Assembly (NCBI RefSeq): GCF_050749805.1
Contig: NZ_CP192738.1
Location: 930,001 to 994,000 of the forward strand
Source of the DNA: Hahella sp018986435
Lineage (GTDB): Bacteria > Pseudomonadota > Gammaproteobacteria > Pseudomonadales > Oleiphilaceae
Reading direction: 5' to 3'
DNA: 64,000 nt
Each line of letters begins with the position of its first letter. Within the stretch, counting starts at the first letter, position 1. This document shows, piece after piece, positions 9,319-18,297 of the stretch. Under the pieces are notes generated by a model. The model searched no databases, was not told where the DNA came from, and saw only the letters and a program-made list of their open reading frames with translations. The position numbers and the translations under genes are program-made.

Positions 9319-9804
9319 TCACTTGCGCAATGCGAATTGTTGTTGCAAGGCCTTAGAGACGATTGGATCTACAAACTCCGTCACATCGCCGCCCAGCACA
9401 GCGATTTCTCTGATAAGCGTAGAGGAGATGTAGGAGAGGTGGTTGGCAGGGGTCAGAAAGAGGCTTTCCACGTTCGGAGCCAGCTTGCGGTTCATGTCGG
9501 CGAGCTGGAACTCATACTCAAAATCGGACACGGCGCGCAGCCCGCGGAGAATGATATTGGCCTGGTTTTGTTGTACGAAATCCGCTAACAGGTTGCTGAA
9601 CCCTTTTACATCTACGTTGGAGAACGGCTTGACGACCTGACGCACCAGGTCCACCCGCTCTTCCAGTGAAAACAGAGGATTCTTTTTCGGGCTGGCTGCA
9701 ACGGCCACCACTACTTTATCGAAGATGCGCGAAGCGCGGGCGATCAAGTCTTTATGACCATTGGTGATAGGGTCAAAGGTGCCTGGGTAGATAACGGTAT
9801 TCAT
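9319..9804 (-). CDS. coaD: Phosphopantetheine adenylyltransferase
   Basis: Transfers AMP to 4'-phosphopantetheine, the penultimate step of coenzyme A synthesis. At 161 residues it is the normal size. It has the nucleotidyltransferase motif YPGTFDPITNGH near the N-terminus (T/HxGH signature) and ISSTLIRE (ISSTxxR signature) near residue 130. It is followed on the same strand by the ferredoxin gene. CoaBC, the earlier step, is encoded at 17061 in this window. Confidence 0.97.
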   Translation of the reverse strand: MNTVIYPGTFDPITNGHKDLIARASRIFDKVVVAVAASPKKNPLFSLEERVDLVRQVVKPFSNVDVKGFSNLLADFVQQNQANIILRGLRAVSDFEYEFQLADMNRKLAPNVESLFLTPANHLSYISSTLIREIAVLGGDVTEFVDPIVSKALQQQFALRK

Positions 9805-9961
9805 AGACGGAATATTCCGGCGTCAGCTAAAGGGGTGTTATGGGGTTAAGTGGGCGCGTAGCCTGTACGGCGCGCAATTCGCGTATAGGCTACGCGCCCT
9901 GAAGGCGCGGCGCAAGTTGAGTCGCTGGAGGCGTCTATCGGCGAGCGTTCGGCTGCTCCTG

Positions 9962-11407
9962 CTAACGCAGGAACAGCTTGTATACCAATTGATGCAGCAG
10001 TGTGCCATGAGGGGGAAAGATGATTTTTCCGCTGTGGAAGCGCTGCTTTGTATGCACGGCTTTGTGGTTGGAGAAGGTGAGAAAGCCTTCCTTGCCGTGA
10101 TAGTGCCCCATGCCAGACTCGCCGATGCCGCCAAACGGCAGGTCGTCCTGGGCGAAGTGTACGAGGGTATCGTTGATGCAGACGCCGCCTGCGTGAGTAC
10201 GCTCCAGCAAATGTTTCTGCTCGCTTTTCTTGTAGCCGAAGTAATAGAGCGCCAAAGGGCGAGGACGGTTGTTAATGTAGCGAATGGCGTCATCGATGGA
10301 GTGGTAGGGAACTATCGGCAACAGAGGTCCGAATATTTCCTCCTGCAACACTTTCATCTCTGGCGTGGCGTTGATAATCAGCGTCAATGGGAGTTTGCGG
10401 GTGCCGCGGCTGAAATCTTCATTGGCCGGATTCAATTCAATCAATGTAGCGCCTTTGTCCTCCGCATCTTTTAAATAGCCGCAAAGACGTTTGTGTTGGC
10501 GATCGTTGATAATCGCGGTGTAGTCCGGGTTGTCCTTCAATGTTGCATACAGCTTGCGAAACTTTTCCCTGAAGGCGTCTATAAAAGGCTCGACCTTATC
10601 CTCAGGACACAAGACATAATCCGGCGCAATGCAGGTTTGGCCGGCGTTAAAGGCTTTGCCAAATGCTATGCGCTCGGCTGCGTCAGTAATCGGAAGGTTT
10701 TTCGAGATGACAGCGGGAGACTTGCCGCCCAGTTCAAGCGTCACGGGCGTCAGGTTTTCCGCCGCGGCGCGCATGACCATGCGTCCGACAGTAGTGGAGC
10801 CAGTGAATATCAGGTGGTCAAATGGCTGGCGAGAGAACTCGGCGGCGACATCCGCTTCGCCAACGATTACGGAAACCAGATCCTCGCTAAAGGTGTTGGC
10901 CATGAGGTCCTGGAATACCTGGGAAGTGCGCGGCGTATACTCGGACATTTTTATCATCGCCCGATTGCCTGCCGCTAATGCAGTAATAAGAGGACCAACC
11001 GCCAGGTTGAGAGGATAATTCCAGGGAACGATAACGCCTACCACACCCAGCGCCTGATAGTGGACTGAATTTTCGGAACCGAAAAACAGTAAGCCAACTT
11101 GCCGGCGAGAAGGCTTCATCCAGGATTTAAGGTGCTTAAGCGTATAGTTGATGCCTTGAATGGCGGGCATAAACTCCGCTAAAAGCGTTTCGTCGCGAGA
11201 ACGGGAGGAAAAGTCTTCATTAATGGCGTCAAGCAGCGCCTCTTGGTTGTTCAGCAACGCTTTTTTCAAGCGAATTAAGGTGTCGCGCCGCACTTCGTAA
11301 CTGGGATTGGGGTCGTGGTCAAACGCGCGCTTTTGCGCTTGAAACGCCCGGTGCAGGTGTTGAATTTCTTTCTTGCTAGTTGTGATCGTGAGAACGTCCG
11401 CCGCCAT
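9962..11407 (-). CDS. calB: Coniferyl-aldehyde-type dehydrogenase (ALDH superfamily)
   Basis: The 481-residue NAD(P)-dependent aldehyde dehydrogenase has the conserved VTLELGGKSP glutamate motif and the catalytic Cys in NAGQTCIAPDYVLC. The latter form, with 'CIAPDY', is typical of the coniferyl aldehyde dehydrogenase/fatty aldehyde branch. A hydrophobic C-terminal end (ending LVYKLFLR) resembles those of membrane-associated fatty-aldehyde dehydrogenases. The start at 11407 is chosen because AGGAGG lies 5 bases upstream; an upstream ATG at 11434 is less likely. It is divergent from a TetR regulator gene. The true aldehyde substrate cannot be fixed; the symbol reflects family naming. Confidence 0.85.
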   Translation of the reverse strand: MAADVLTITTSKKEIQHLHRAFQAQKRAFDHDPNPSYEVRRDTLIRLKKALLNNQEALLDAINEDFSSRSRDETLLAEFMPAIQGINYTLKHLKSWMKPSRRQVGLLFFGSENSVHYQALGVVGVIVPWNYPLNLAVGPLITALAAGNRAMIKMSEYTPRTSQVFQDLMANTFSEDLVSVIVGEADVAAEFSRQPFDHLIFTGSTTVGRMVMRAAAENLTPVTLELGGKSPAVISKNLPITDAAERIAFGKAFNAGQTCIAPDYVLCPEDKVEPFIDAFREKFRKLYATLKDNPDYTAIINDRQHKRLCGYLKDAEDKGATLIELNPANEDFSRGTRKLPLTLIINATPEMKVLQEEIFGPLLPIVPYHSIDDAIRYINNRPRPLALYYFGYKKSEQKHLLERTHAGGVCINDTLVHFAQDDLPFGGIGESGMGHYHGKEGFLTFSNHKAVHTKQRFHSGKIIFPPHGTLLHQLVYKLFLR

Positions 11408-11480
11408 TATCGCCTCCTGGGCGTCTTGCCCCATGGTGCTGATTTTTGTTTTTCTACGCTTGCATCAGTGGTTATATTTT

Positions 11481-11496
11481 TAGAGTATATACTCTA
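11481..11496. promoter_or_regulatory. Perfect 16-bp palindrome, candidate TetR operator
   Basis: TAGAGTATATACTCTA reads identically on both strands. It lies between the divergent aldehyde dehydrogenase and TetR-family genes, 74 bases upstream of the dehydrogenase start and 73 bases upstream of the regulator start. TetR proteins usually bind such palindromes between divergent genes, so it probably controls both. This assignment is inferred from position and symmetry. Confidence 0.6.
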
Positions 11497-11568
11497 GGTG
11501 TCAAGGCCTGGATGTGTAGAAGGAACTATTCATAATGAAAGCCGCCGGTTTGGATCAGAGCAGTCGTA

Positions 11569-12228
11569 ATGAACACTAGAGAAAAGATAATTTTAGCCAG
11601 TCTGGATTTATTTAATGAGCGCGGAGAACGCAACATCACTACTAATCATATCGCCTCTCATTTGGGCATTTCTCCGGGCAATCTCTATTATCACTTTCGC
11701 AATAAAACGGACATTATTTACGAGATTTTTTTACAGTATCAACTGCTGGTCGACCACTATCTACAAGCCCCGGAGGGACGGCCACTGACTGTTGAGGATC
11801 AGTTTGATTATCTTGAGTCAGTATTCGATGGCTTGTGGAGCTACCGTTTTTTCCATCGGGATCTGGAGCATTATCTTGAGTCAGATGAGCGCTTGAAGGC
11901 TGACTATCGTAAATTCACGCAGCGCTGTATCGGCAGTGTGGTGAATATCATCCGGGGAATGGAGCTGTCTGGTATTTTAAGGCCGGTTTCCGACCACTTG
12001 CGTCGATCTCTGGCTTTAAATGTCTGGCTGGTGGTGACGAACTGGATGTCGTTTCTAAAAACTGCCGCAGGAGAAGAGAGCGCCTTGATCCGTAAAGACA
12101 CTCTCAAACATGGGATATATCAGGTTATTTGTCTGGAAGCGCCGTATCTGCAACCCGCGTTTTATGATCAAGTGACCGGATTACAGCAGAATTACTCCCC
12201 CAGCGTTCTCAATGACCTGGGTCTATGA
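11569..12228 (+). CDS. TetR/AcrR-family transcriptional regulator
   Basis: A 219-residue regulator. The N-terminal helix-turn-helix is clear (REKIILASLDLFNERGERN, then TTNHIASHLGIS and GNLYYHFRNKTDIIYEIF). The C-terminal 150 residues form the ligand-sensing, dimerising part, in which no ligand can be named. Its divergent arrangement with the aldehyde dehydrogenase and the palindrome at 11481-11496 suggests it represses that gene and itself. The start ATG at 11569 has only a weak ribosome site. Confidence 0.9.
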   Translation: MNTREKIILASLDLFNERGERNITTNHIASHLGISPGNLYYHFRNKTDIIYEIFLQYQLLVDHYLQAPEGRPLTVEDQFDYLESVFDGLWSYRFFHRDLEHYLESDERLKADYRKFTQRCIGSVVNIIRGMELSGILRPVSDHLRRSLALNVWLVVTNWMSFLKTAAGEESALIRKDTLKHGIYQVICLEAPYLQPAFYDQVTGLQQNYSPSVLNDLGL

Positions 12229-12247
12229 GTCGCTGGTCGTGAGATGT

Positions 12248-12916
12248 TTATGCCTGGGGCTCAGCGGTTTCCTCAATATCTAAAGCCGTGTCGTCAGGCG
12301 GGATAAAAAAGCGGTCCATAAACGCGTGGGCTTCTTCAACTCCCGTTTTGCTGACGGAGGAAAAGAGCTGCGCTTCGACAGGGAACTTCCAATTCTTCTT
12401 CAGCTCTTTTCTTACCTCTTGAAGCGCACTTTTGGCGGGGCCGAACTTGAGTTTGTCTGCTTTCGTCAGCAACACCAGTGTCGGCAGTCCCCGCGCTTCG
12501 CACCAGTCAAGCATGCTGCAGTCAAAGGGGCTGAGAGGATGTCGGATATCCATGACCAGGATCAAAGCGTTTAGCGTCAATCTGTGTTCTAAATAGCGCT
12601 GCAAATTGCTCCGCCACTTTTCAAGCATGGCTTTCGGTACTTTGGCGTAGCCATAACCTGGAAGATCGACCAGTCGGCAGCCTTCGCTATTCAGGGTAAA
12701 GAAGTTAATAAGCTGGGTGCGGCCCGGCGTCTTGGATGTCTTCGCCAGTTTCCCGTTTTGGGTGATCGCGTTCAGAGCGCTGGATTTTCCTGCATTAGAG
12801 CGTCCGGCGAAGGCGACCTCTACGCCCATATCAGGCGGACACTGCTGCAACTGTTCTGCGCTCATAAGGAAGCGGGCGCTTTGATATGAGACGGGGCGTT
12901 TGGTGGTTTGGGTCAT
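12248..12916 (-). CDS. engB: Ribosome biogenesis GTPase EngB (YihA/YsxC)
   Basis: The 222-residue essential GTPase takes part in large-subunit assembly. It has the G1 motif GRSNAGKSS, the G2 region KTSKTPGRTQ, the G3 motif DLPGYGYA and the G4 motif LTKADK. The tail after about residue 205 is acidic and variable. It is convergent with the TetR gene (19-base gap) and divergent from the cytochrome c4 gene, the same neighbourhood as in pseudomonads. Confidence 0.97.
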   Translation of the reverse strand: MTQTTKRPVSYQSARFLMSAEQLQQCPPDMGVEVAFAGRSNAGKSSALNAITQNGKLAKTSKTPGRTQLINFFTLNSEGCRLVDLPGYGYAKVPKAMLEKWRSNLQRYLEHRLTLNALILVMDIRHPLSPFDCSMLDWCEARGLPTLVLLTKADKLKFGPAKSALQEVRKELKKNWKFPVEAQLFSSVSKTGVEEAHAFMDRFFIPPDDTALDIEETAEPQA

Positions 12917-13198
12917 ACCTTTAATGCTTGCAAATATCGAAAAATGAGTGGATGCAGCATCGCTTTGAGGCTGCGTTTTTGAATGACGATGTCGCGTTGT
13001 TTATTCGTTCATGTTTTGAGTGTTTTATGTATAATACCAGACCGTTTTAAGGGCGTGGAAAGATAATCCAGTTCTTTTCACGTAATTGCAGCATGCGCGA
13101 ATTGGTAAAATAAGATACTGATTGTGCTTGGGGTATCTTGGATCAAAGCGCCTCAACAATGTAATTGCAAATTAAATAGGTAGCTGATGGGGTCAACA

Positions 13199-13804
13199 AT
13201 GAGAATTTTCGTAACTGGTTTGGTGCTGGCGATGGGTATGGTTGGCCTGGCGCACGCTGAGGGAGACCCTAAGGCGGGACAGACCAAATCTGCAGTTTGC
13301 GCGGCCTGCCATGGTGCTGACGGTAACAGCGCCGTTCCCAACTTCCCCAAACTGGCGGGGCAGGGGGAAAGATATCTGATTAAACAGATTCACGATATCA
13401 AGTCCGGAAATCGCGCAGTGCCGGAAATGGCTGGATTGACAGATAACCTGTCGGACCAGGATATCGAGGATATCGCCGCATACTTCGCCAGTCAGCCTGC
13501 AACAGTCGGCTCCGCCAGTGAGGCTTCTCTAGAGAAGGGCGAGTCGCTTTATCGCGCAGGTAACGCCGCCAAAGGCATCCCCGCCTGTTCCGGTTGCCAT
13601 TCTCCCAATGGTGCAGGCAACTTCCCAGCAGGATTTCCTCGTCTAAGCGGCCAGCATTCTGACTATGTCGCCAAGCAATTACAGAACTTCCGTTCTGGCG
13701 ACCGATCCAATGATGGCGAGACCCGCATCATGCGCGACATCGCCGCCAATATGAGCGATGCAGAGATCAAAGCATTAGCTAACTATATTCTGGGCCTGCA
13801 CTAA
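13199..13804 (+). CDS. Diheme cytochrome c4
   Basis: A 201-residue periplasmic electron carrier that passes electrons toward terminal oxidases. A signal peptide (residues 1-20, ending LAHA) precedes two homologous heme domains. The first heme site is CAACH (Cys34, Cys37, His38) and the second CSGCH (Cys130, Cys133, His134). Each is followed by a PxLxGQ segment, and methionine ligands lie later in each half. The start at 13199 gives a standard signal peptide; an in-frame ATG at 13187 is also possible. It lies between engB and dsbA, a typical pseudomonad setting. The upstream gap 12917-13198 contains a TATAAT at 13030-13035 with no clear -35. Confidence 0.95.
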   Translation: MRIFVTGLVLAMGMVGLAHAEGDPKAGQTKSAVCAACHGADGNSAVPNFPKLAGQGERYLIKQIHDIKSGNRAVPEMAGLTDNLSDQDIEDIAAYFASQPATVGSASEASLEKGESLYRAGNAAKGIPACSGCHSPNGAGNFPAGFPRLSGQHSDYVAKQLQNFRSGDRSNDGETRIMRDIAANMSDAEIKALANYILGLH

Positions 13805-13830
13805 TCGCAGCCTGGAATATACCAGTTCGA

Positions 13831-13856
13831 AAAAGGCGGCTTTGGCCGCCTTTTTT
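13831..13856 (+). terminator. Rho-independent terminator after cytochrome c4
   Basis: GGCGGC (13835-13840) and GCCGCC (13845-13850) form a stem with a TTTG loop, extended by AA/TT pairs, followed by six T. It lies 27 bases past the stop codon. Confidence 0.92.
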
Positions 13857-13997
13857 GTTATGCGCAGCTTGCAGCCATATTAATTGTTTGTCATAAGCTA
13901 GGCTCTGGAGTTGCATAATGAATGCTAAGAGGTAAAACTTTTTTCCTTACAGCATGCCTGCAAATATTTTCTAATCAACGGAGCTCGGAGATCGTAA

Positions 13998-14633
13998 ATG
14001 CGGAAGTTCGCCAGGATTCTATTAATAATGACTTTGGGTCTGGTTGCTCTGGCGGCCAGGGCTGAGACTTATGTTGAAGGACAGCACTATAAGACGTTGC
14101 CGGCGCAGATTCCGGTGCGCGACGCTTCTAAGATCGAAGTGGTGGAGTTGTTTTGGTACGGCTGTCCTCACTGTTACAAGTTTGATCCTCTGGTTAACGC
14201 CTGGAAAAAGAGTTTGCCGGAAGATGTAAGCTTCTTCCGTTCGCCAGCGGCTTTCAATAAGATCTGGAAGGCTCATGCCCAGGCTTTCTACACGGCGGAA
14301 GCATTGGACGTTTCAGAAAAAATGCATCAGCCGCTGTTCGACGCGCTGGCGAGAGATCACCAGTCCATCAACTCCGAAGATGACTTGGCTAAATTCTTCG
14401 CTGAGTATGGCGTGGAAGAAGCACAGTTTAAAAAGGCCTATAATTCTTTCAGTGTGAAGTCCAAAGTTGAGCAAGCCGCTTCACGTGCGCTTTCTGCCCG
14501 TGCGACAGGGGTGCCTGCGTTGGTGGTCAATGGTAAATACCGTATAGACGCTATTCGTGGCGGTACTTACGAGGATATGCTGAAGGTTGCCGACTTCCTG
14601 ATAGATAAAGAGCGTCAGGCAAAAGGTTCTTGA
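13998..14633 (+). CDS. dsbA: Periplasmic thiol:disulfide oxidoreductase DsbA
   Basis: Introduces disulfide bonds into exported proteins. The 211-residue precursor has a signal peptide (about 1-22, ending ALAARA). The thioredoxin fold carries the active site FWYGCPHCYKF (Cys56-Pro-His-Cys59) and the cis-Pro loop ATGVPALVVNG near residue 175. The length is that of Pseudomonas DsbA. It is followed 40 bases later by a nuclease-family gene on the same strand, likely an operon. Confidence 0.97.
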   Translation: MRKFARILLIMTLGLVALAARAETYVEGQHYKTLPAQIPVRDASKIEVVELFWYGCPHCYKFDPLVNAWKKSLPEDVSFFRSPAAFNKIWKAHAQAFYTAEALDVSEKMHQPLFDALARDHQSINSEDDLAKFFAEYGVEEAQFKKAYNSFSVKSKVEQAASRALSARATGVPALVVNGKYRIDAIRGGTYEDMLKVADFLIDKERQAKGS

Positions 14634-14673
14634 GAGGGCGCTAACTAAACTAACGTAGTAGGAGTGCTGGGGC

Positions 14674-15531
14674 GTGTATCAAAAGTTCAGAGATAAGTTT
14701 GGCGCCCTACTACCCCGTCGCTCTCCAGTCATGGAGGGCGACATGAATGCAGCTGAAGAGTTTCCCCATCACAGACATATCCGTCTTCTCAGTTTTAATA
14801 TCCAGGTAGGCATTTCGACTGCGGCATATCGTCATTATGTAACGCGTAGCTGGCAGCATGTTTTGCCTAGTCAGTCTCGTAATAAAAACCTTGATCGTAT
14901 CGCTGCTTTGCTGAGCCAGTATGATGTGGTAGCGCTGCAGGAGTGCGATGGCGGCAGTATTCGTAGCGGCTTTGTCAATCAGGTGGAATATCTGGCTGAG
15001 AAGAGCGGGCATCCGTACTGGTTTCAACAGTTGAATCGAAATCTTGGGCGTATTGCTCAGCACAGTAATGGGCTGTTGAGTCGTTATCGGCCGAACTCGG
15101 TTACGCAACATAAGTTGCCTGGCGTTATTCCTGGACGGGGCGCGATTATCGCAACTTATGGCGATCCCACTAATCCTCTTGTTGTGGTGATGTTGCACCT
15201 GTCATTGGGTGAAAAGGCGCAATGTCAGCAATTGGAGCATGTCTGCGAGTTAATTGACGGATATGAGCATGTTGTTTTGATGGGGGATCTGAACAACCAT
15301 GCGGAACAGTTGCTAAGCTCTACGGCGCTGGGGCGTACGACTCTGGTGTCTTTACCTGAGCGAGTGAATACCTTTCCGAGCTGGCGTCCTGAGCGGTCTC
15401 TTGATCATATTATGGTTAGCCCTGGGTTGCAGATCAGAAACGCTGGTGTGGTATGTTTTCCCGTGTCTGACCACCTCCCTGTTGCGGTAGATGTGGCGTT
15501 GCCAGTAGAGTATGGAAAAGGAAAGGCATAA
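14674..15531 (+). CDS. Endonuclease/exonuclease/phosphatase family protein
   Basis: The 285-residue protein has the EEP fold. Motifs in order are LLSFNIQVG, VVALQECDGG (catalytic Glu), a central histidine-containing strand VVMLHLSLG, the VVLMGDLNNH metal/acid pair, and the terminal SLDHIMVS and VSDHLPV segments with the catalytic His. The substrate could be nucleic acid or phospholipid and cannot be decided. The start is GTG at 14674 with GGAG 9 bases upstream; an ATG at 14731 is an alternative. No signal peptide is evident. Pseudomonads carry a similar gene just after dsbA. Confidence 0.88.
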   Translation: MYQKFRDKFGALLPRRSPVMEGDMNAAEEFPHHRHIRLLSFNIQVGISTAAYRHYVTRSWQHVLPSQSRNKNLDRIAALLSQYDVVALQECDGGSIRSGFVNQVEYLAEKSGHPYWFQQLNRNLGRIAQHSNGLLSRYRPNSVTQHKLPGVIPGRGAIIATYGDPTNPLVVVMLHLSLGEKAQCQQLEHVCELIDGYEHVVLMGDLNNHAEQLLSSTALGRTTLVSLPERVNTFPSWRPERSLDHIMVSPGLQIRNAGVVCFPVSDHLPVAVDVALPVEYGKGKA

Positions 15532-15556
15532 AAAAACCCGACTAGGCCGGGCTTTC
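15531..15556 (-). terminator. Terminator downstream of rpmG
   Basis: Read on the minus strand, CCCG-GCCTAGT-CGGG is followed by a run of six T. The stem is short (CCCG/CGGG plus an extra pair), but it sits about 50 bases past the rpmG stop codon. It may also act on the convergent nuclease gene, whose stop codon it overlaps. Confidence 0.65.
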
Positions 15557-15605
15557 ATCAGCCAAGCTGAAAGGGCTTGGCCGTTATCTTGAAGAAGTAA
15601 GATGC

Positions 15606-15761
15606 TTACTTGATCTTGGCTTCTTTATAAGCAACGTGCTTGCGAACAACAGGATCAAATTTTTTGATCTCCATTTTCTCAGGCATAGTGCGCTTATTTT
15701 TAGTAGTAGTGTAGAAATGGCCGGTTCCAGCTGAAGAAACCAATCTGATCTTCTCGCGCAT
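15606..15761 (-). CDS. rpmG: 50S ribosomal protein L33
   Basis: A 51-residue ribosomal protein, read directly from the minus strand: MREKIRLVSSAGTG at the start, YTTTKNKRTMPEKM in the middle and EAKIK at the end. It matches L33 of gammaproteobacteria and lacks the zinc-binding Cys pairs of the other L33 form. It is preceded by rpmB with an 11-base gap, the standard rpmB-rpmG operon. The gene is too short for many ORF callers. Confidence 0.96.
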   Translation of the reverse strand: MREKIRLVSSAGTGHFYTTTKNKRTMPEKMEIKKFDPVVRKHVAYKEAKIK

Positions 15762-15772
15762 AATATAGCTCC

Positions 15773-16009
15773 TTAAACCTTGCCGCCACGTGCGCGAATA
15801 TCGCTCAGCACTTTATCAATGCCGACTTTATCGATGATTCGCATACCTTTAGTAGAAACACGCAACTTAACGAAGCGCTTTTCATTCTCGACCCAGAAAC
15901 GATGAGTTTGCAGATTCGGAAGAAAACGGCGCTTGGTTTTGTTGTTTGCGTGAGAAACATTGTTACCAGTTATTGGGCCTTTGCCCGTAACCTGACAAAC
16001 TCTAGACAT
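15773..16009 (-). CDS. rpmB: 50S ribosomal protein L28
   Basis: A 78-residue ribosomal protein beginning MSRVCQVTGKGPITGNNVSH, with the usual KTKRRFLPNLQ and RFVKLRVSTKGMR segments. The start at 16009 gives the standard N-terminus; an upstream in-frame ATG at 16024 would add five residues and is less likely. No zinc-type Cys quartet is present. It is the first gene of the rpmB-rpmG pair, with radC further upstream on the same strand. Confidence 0.97.
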   Translation of the reverse strand: MSRVCQVTGKGPITGNNVSHANNKTKRRFLPNLQTHRFWVENEKRFVKLRVSTKGMRIIDKVGIDKVLSDIRARGGKV

Positions 16010-16225
16010 TTGACTCGCCTCCAACCAAACGTTGGTACTGAAAAATTCCTGCTTCTGGGTGGAGAATTTCCCGCTTTACCCAGACCCGTAAAAATGAGCA
16101 CGACTTTATAGCAGAAAGAGGCTTTCAAGGCAAAATATTTTGCATTTTTTGCACAATTTCCAGAGGGCTTGGCGCATCTCTTTATGCTTTTCAGTCGCAA
16201 GCGCTTCTTTATATGGGCGGAGAGT

Positions 16226-16900
16226 TTAAATCCAACCCCGCTCCGCCAGAGAAACGACTTCTCCGTCGCCGACAATCATATGGTCCAGAACTCGCACGTC
16301 AACCAATCTCAGCGCTTTGCGGAGAGTTTCTGTGATTTCCTTGTCGCTAAGACTCGGCTCTGCGACGCCGGACGGATGATTGTGAGCGAATATTATAGCC
16401 GCCGCGTTGTGTTTTAGCACTCTGCGCACCACTTCTCGTGGGTGCACGCTGGCGGAGTCGATAGTTCCGCGGAATAACTCTTCGTAGGCGATGACGCGAT
16501 GTTGGTTGTCCAGAAATAGGGCGGCGAAAACTTCATAAGGATAATGTCGCAGGTGGGCGCTCAGATATTCCCGCGTCAGTTCGGGGCTGGTGAGATTATG
16601 GCTTCGCTGCATTTTTTCCTGCAGGTAGCGCTTGGCGAGTTCCGTCGCCGCCTGCAATTGACTGTATTTTGCTTCGCCTAAACCAGGAACCTGGGTGAAT
16701 TCATCCAAGCTGGCGTCCAGTAAGGGGCGAAGCCCGCCGAACTGGTTAATGGTGTCGCGAGCAAGATCCACCGCGCTGCGGCCGCGAGAGCCGGTTCGGA
16801 AGAATATAGCGAGAAGTTCGGTTTCACTTAATTTGCTGGCGCCATGGGCGATAAGCTTTTCGCGAGGACGGTCGGCCTTTGGCCAATCGGAGATAGGCAT
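16226..16900 (-). CDS. radC: RadC family JAB-domain protein
   Basis: The 224-residue protein has an N-terminal helix-hairpin-helix region (LGEAKYSQLQAATELAKRY) and a C-terminal JAB/MPN metalloprotease-like domain. The metal signature is HNHPSGVAEPSLSD (HxH...S...D), with an upstream conserved Glu. Despite its old name, a DNA repair role is not established. The start at 16900 is supported by GGGA about 8 bases upstream and gives the standard length. It is divergent from coaBC, as in E. coli and Pseudomonas. Confidence 0.95.
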   Translation of the reverse strand: MPISDWPKADRPREKLIAHGASKLSETELLAIFFRTGSRGRSAVDLARDTINQFGGLRPLLDASLDEFTQVPGLGEAKYSQLQAATELAKRYLQEKMQRSHNLTSPELTREYLSAHLRHYPYEVFAALFLDNQHRVIAYEELFRGTIDSASVHPREVVRRVLKHNAAAIIFAHNHPSGVAEPSLSDKEITETLRKALRLVDVRVLDHMIVGDGEVVSLAERGWI

Positions 16901-17060
16901 ACAAAATCCCTTTACTGATTTGTTCATCCATTAAATACATCTTTGCTTTGATATGCTGCGGCAATCAAAACGGCCGCTATTATATACAAATGCGATGAAA
17001 AAAAAACGGACTGGTGCTATCTTAGCCCCAGTCAAAACGGGGACAGAGTGAAGTAACGCG

Positions 17061-18281
17061 ATGCTTACCGGCAGAAAAGTTTTACTGGCGATCACGGGTG
17101 GAATCGCCGCCTATAAATGCGCTGAACTAACCCGATTGTTGGTAAAAAGCGGCGCTGAAATACAAGTGTTGATGACGTCAGGCGCAAAAGCGTTTATCAC
17201 CCCGTTAACCTTCCAGGCGCTATCAGGCAGACCCGTTAGAGACAGTCTTTTGGACCCAGAAGCCGAGATGGGGATGGGGCATATCGAATTGGCACGCTGG
17301 GCGGACTTAATCATTGTTGCGCCTGCATCCGCGGATGCTATCGCCCGAGTCGCGGGCGGATTAGCGGATGATTTACTCGCCACTGTGCTGCTCGCCAGTG
17401 AAGCGCCGTTGGCGGTGGCTCCTGCGATGAACCAAGCCATGTGGCGCAATCCAATGACTCAGGCGAATGTGCAAAAACTGGTTTCGCTGCGACCTCGTAC
17501 CTTTATTTGGGGGCCCGATGCGGGTGAGCAAGCCTGTGGTGACTTGGGTCCCGGGCGGATGTTGGAGCCGGCTGCTATGCTTGCTTTGACGGAAGCGTTT
17601 TTCGCCTTGGGAGATCAGCTCAGGAACTGCAATGTCGTGATTACCGCCGGGCCGACCCGTGAACGTATTGACCCGGTGCGTTACATCAGTAACGACAGCT
17701 CAGGAAAAATGGGGTATGCCTTGGCGGAGGCTGCGGCCGGGATGGGGGCTCAGGTCACTTTGATCTCCGGTCCGGTTGCCTTGGCTAAGCCCGGCGGAGT
17801 GAAGGTCGTTAATGTGGAAGGCGCATTGGAAATGCATACGGAAGCCTTGGCTGCGGTGCAGGCGGGTGCTGATATCTTCATTTCCGCAGCGGCGGTCGCG
17901 GATTATCGGCCTGTAGCTACGGCTGACCAAAAAATGAAAAAGTCCGCTGAACAGCTACAGATTACATTGACGCGCAACCCTGACATTCTCGCGGATATCG
18001 CCGCCTTGCAAAACGCTCCATTTACGGTTGGCTTTGCTGCGGAAACCCAGAAAGTGGAAGAGTACGCGCGGGGCAAGTTGGAGCGTAAAAATATTAATCT
18101 GATCGTCGCGAATGATGTTTCTCGCAAAGACATCGGTTTTAACAGCGATGAAAACGAAGTTTCTCTCATCAGCCGCGATGAGGTGATTCCAATAGCTAAA
18201 CAATCCAAGCAGGCGCTGGCGGGACAATTAATGTCTCATATCGTCCAGCAATATCGAAAAACACTATCTACTGATAATTGA
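17061..18281 (+). CDS. coaBC: Bifunctional phosphopantothenoylcysteine decarboxylase/phosphopantothenate-cysteine ligase
   Basis: Carries out two successive steps of coenzyme A synthesis. The N-terminal FMN-dependent CoaC domain (about 1-185) has GITGGIAAYK and the substrate motif PAMNQAMWRNP. The C-terminal CoaB domain (about 190-406) starts ITAGPTRERIDPVRYISN and includes SSGKMGYALAEAA and the dimer/CTP region AAVADYRP. The 406-residue length is standard. It leads a same-strand run of coaBC, dut and algC, with dut 16 bases after it. Confidence 0.97.
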   Translation: MLTGRKVLLAITGGIAAYKCAELTRLLVKSGAEIQVLMTSGAKAFITPLTFQALSGRPVRDSLLDPEAEMGMGHIELARWADLIIVAPASADAIARVAGGLADDLLATVLLASEAPLAVAPAMNQAMWRNPMTQANVQKLVSLRPRTFIWGPDAGEQACGDLGPGRMLEPAAMLALTEAFFALGDQLRNCNVVITAGPTRERIDPVRYISNDSSGKMGYALAEAAAGMGAQVTLISGPVALAKPGGVKVVNVEGALEMHTEALAAVQAGADIFISAAAVADYRPVATADQKMKKSAEQLQITLTRNPDILADIAALQNAPFTVGFAAETQKVEEYARGKLERKNINLIVANDVSRKDIGFNSDENEVSLISRDEVIPIAKQSKQALAGQLMSHIVQQYRKTLSTDN

Positions 18282-18297
18282 ATTTGGTCTGAGTTTC

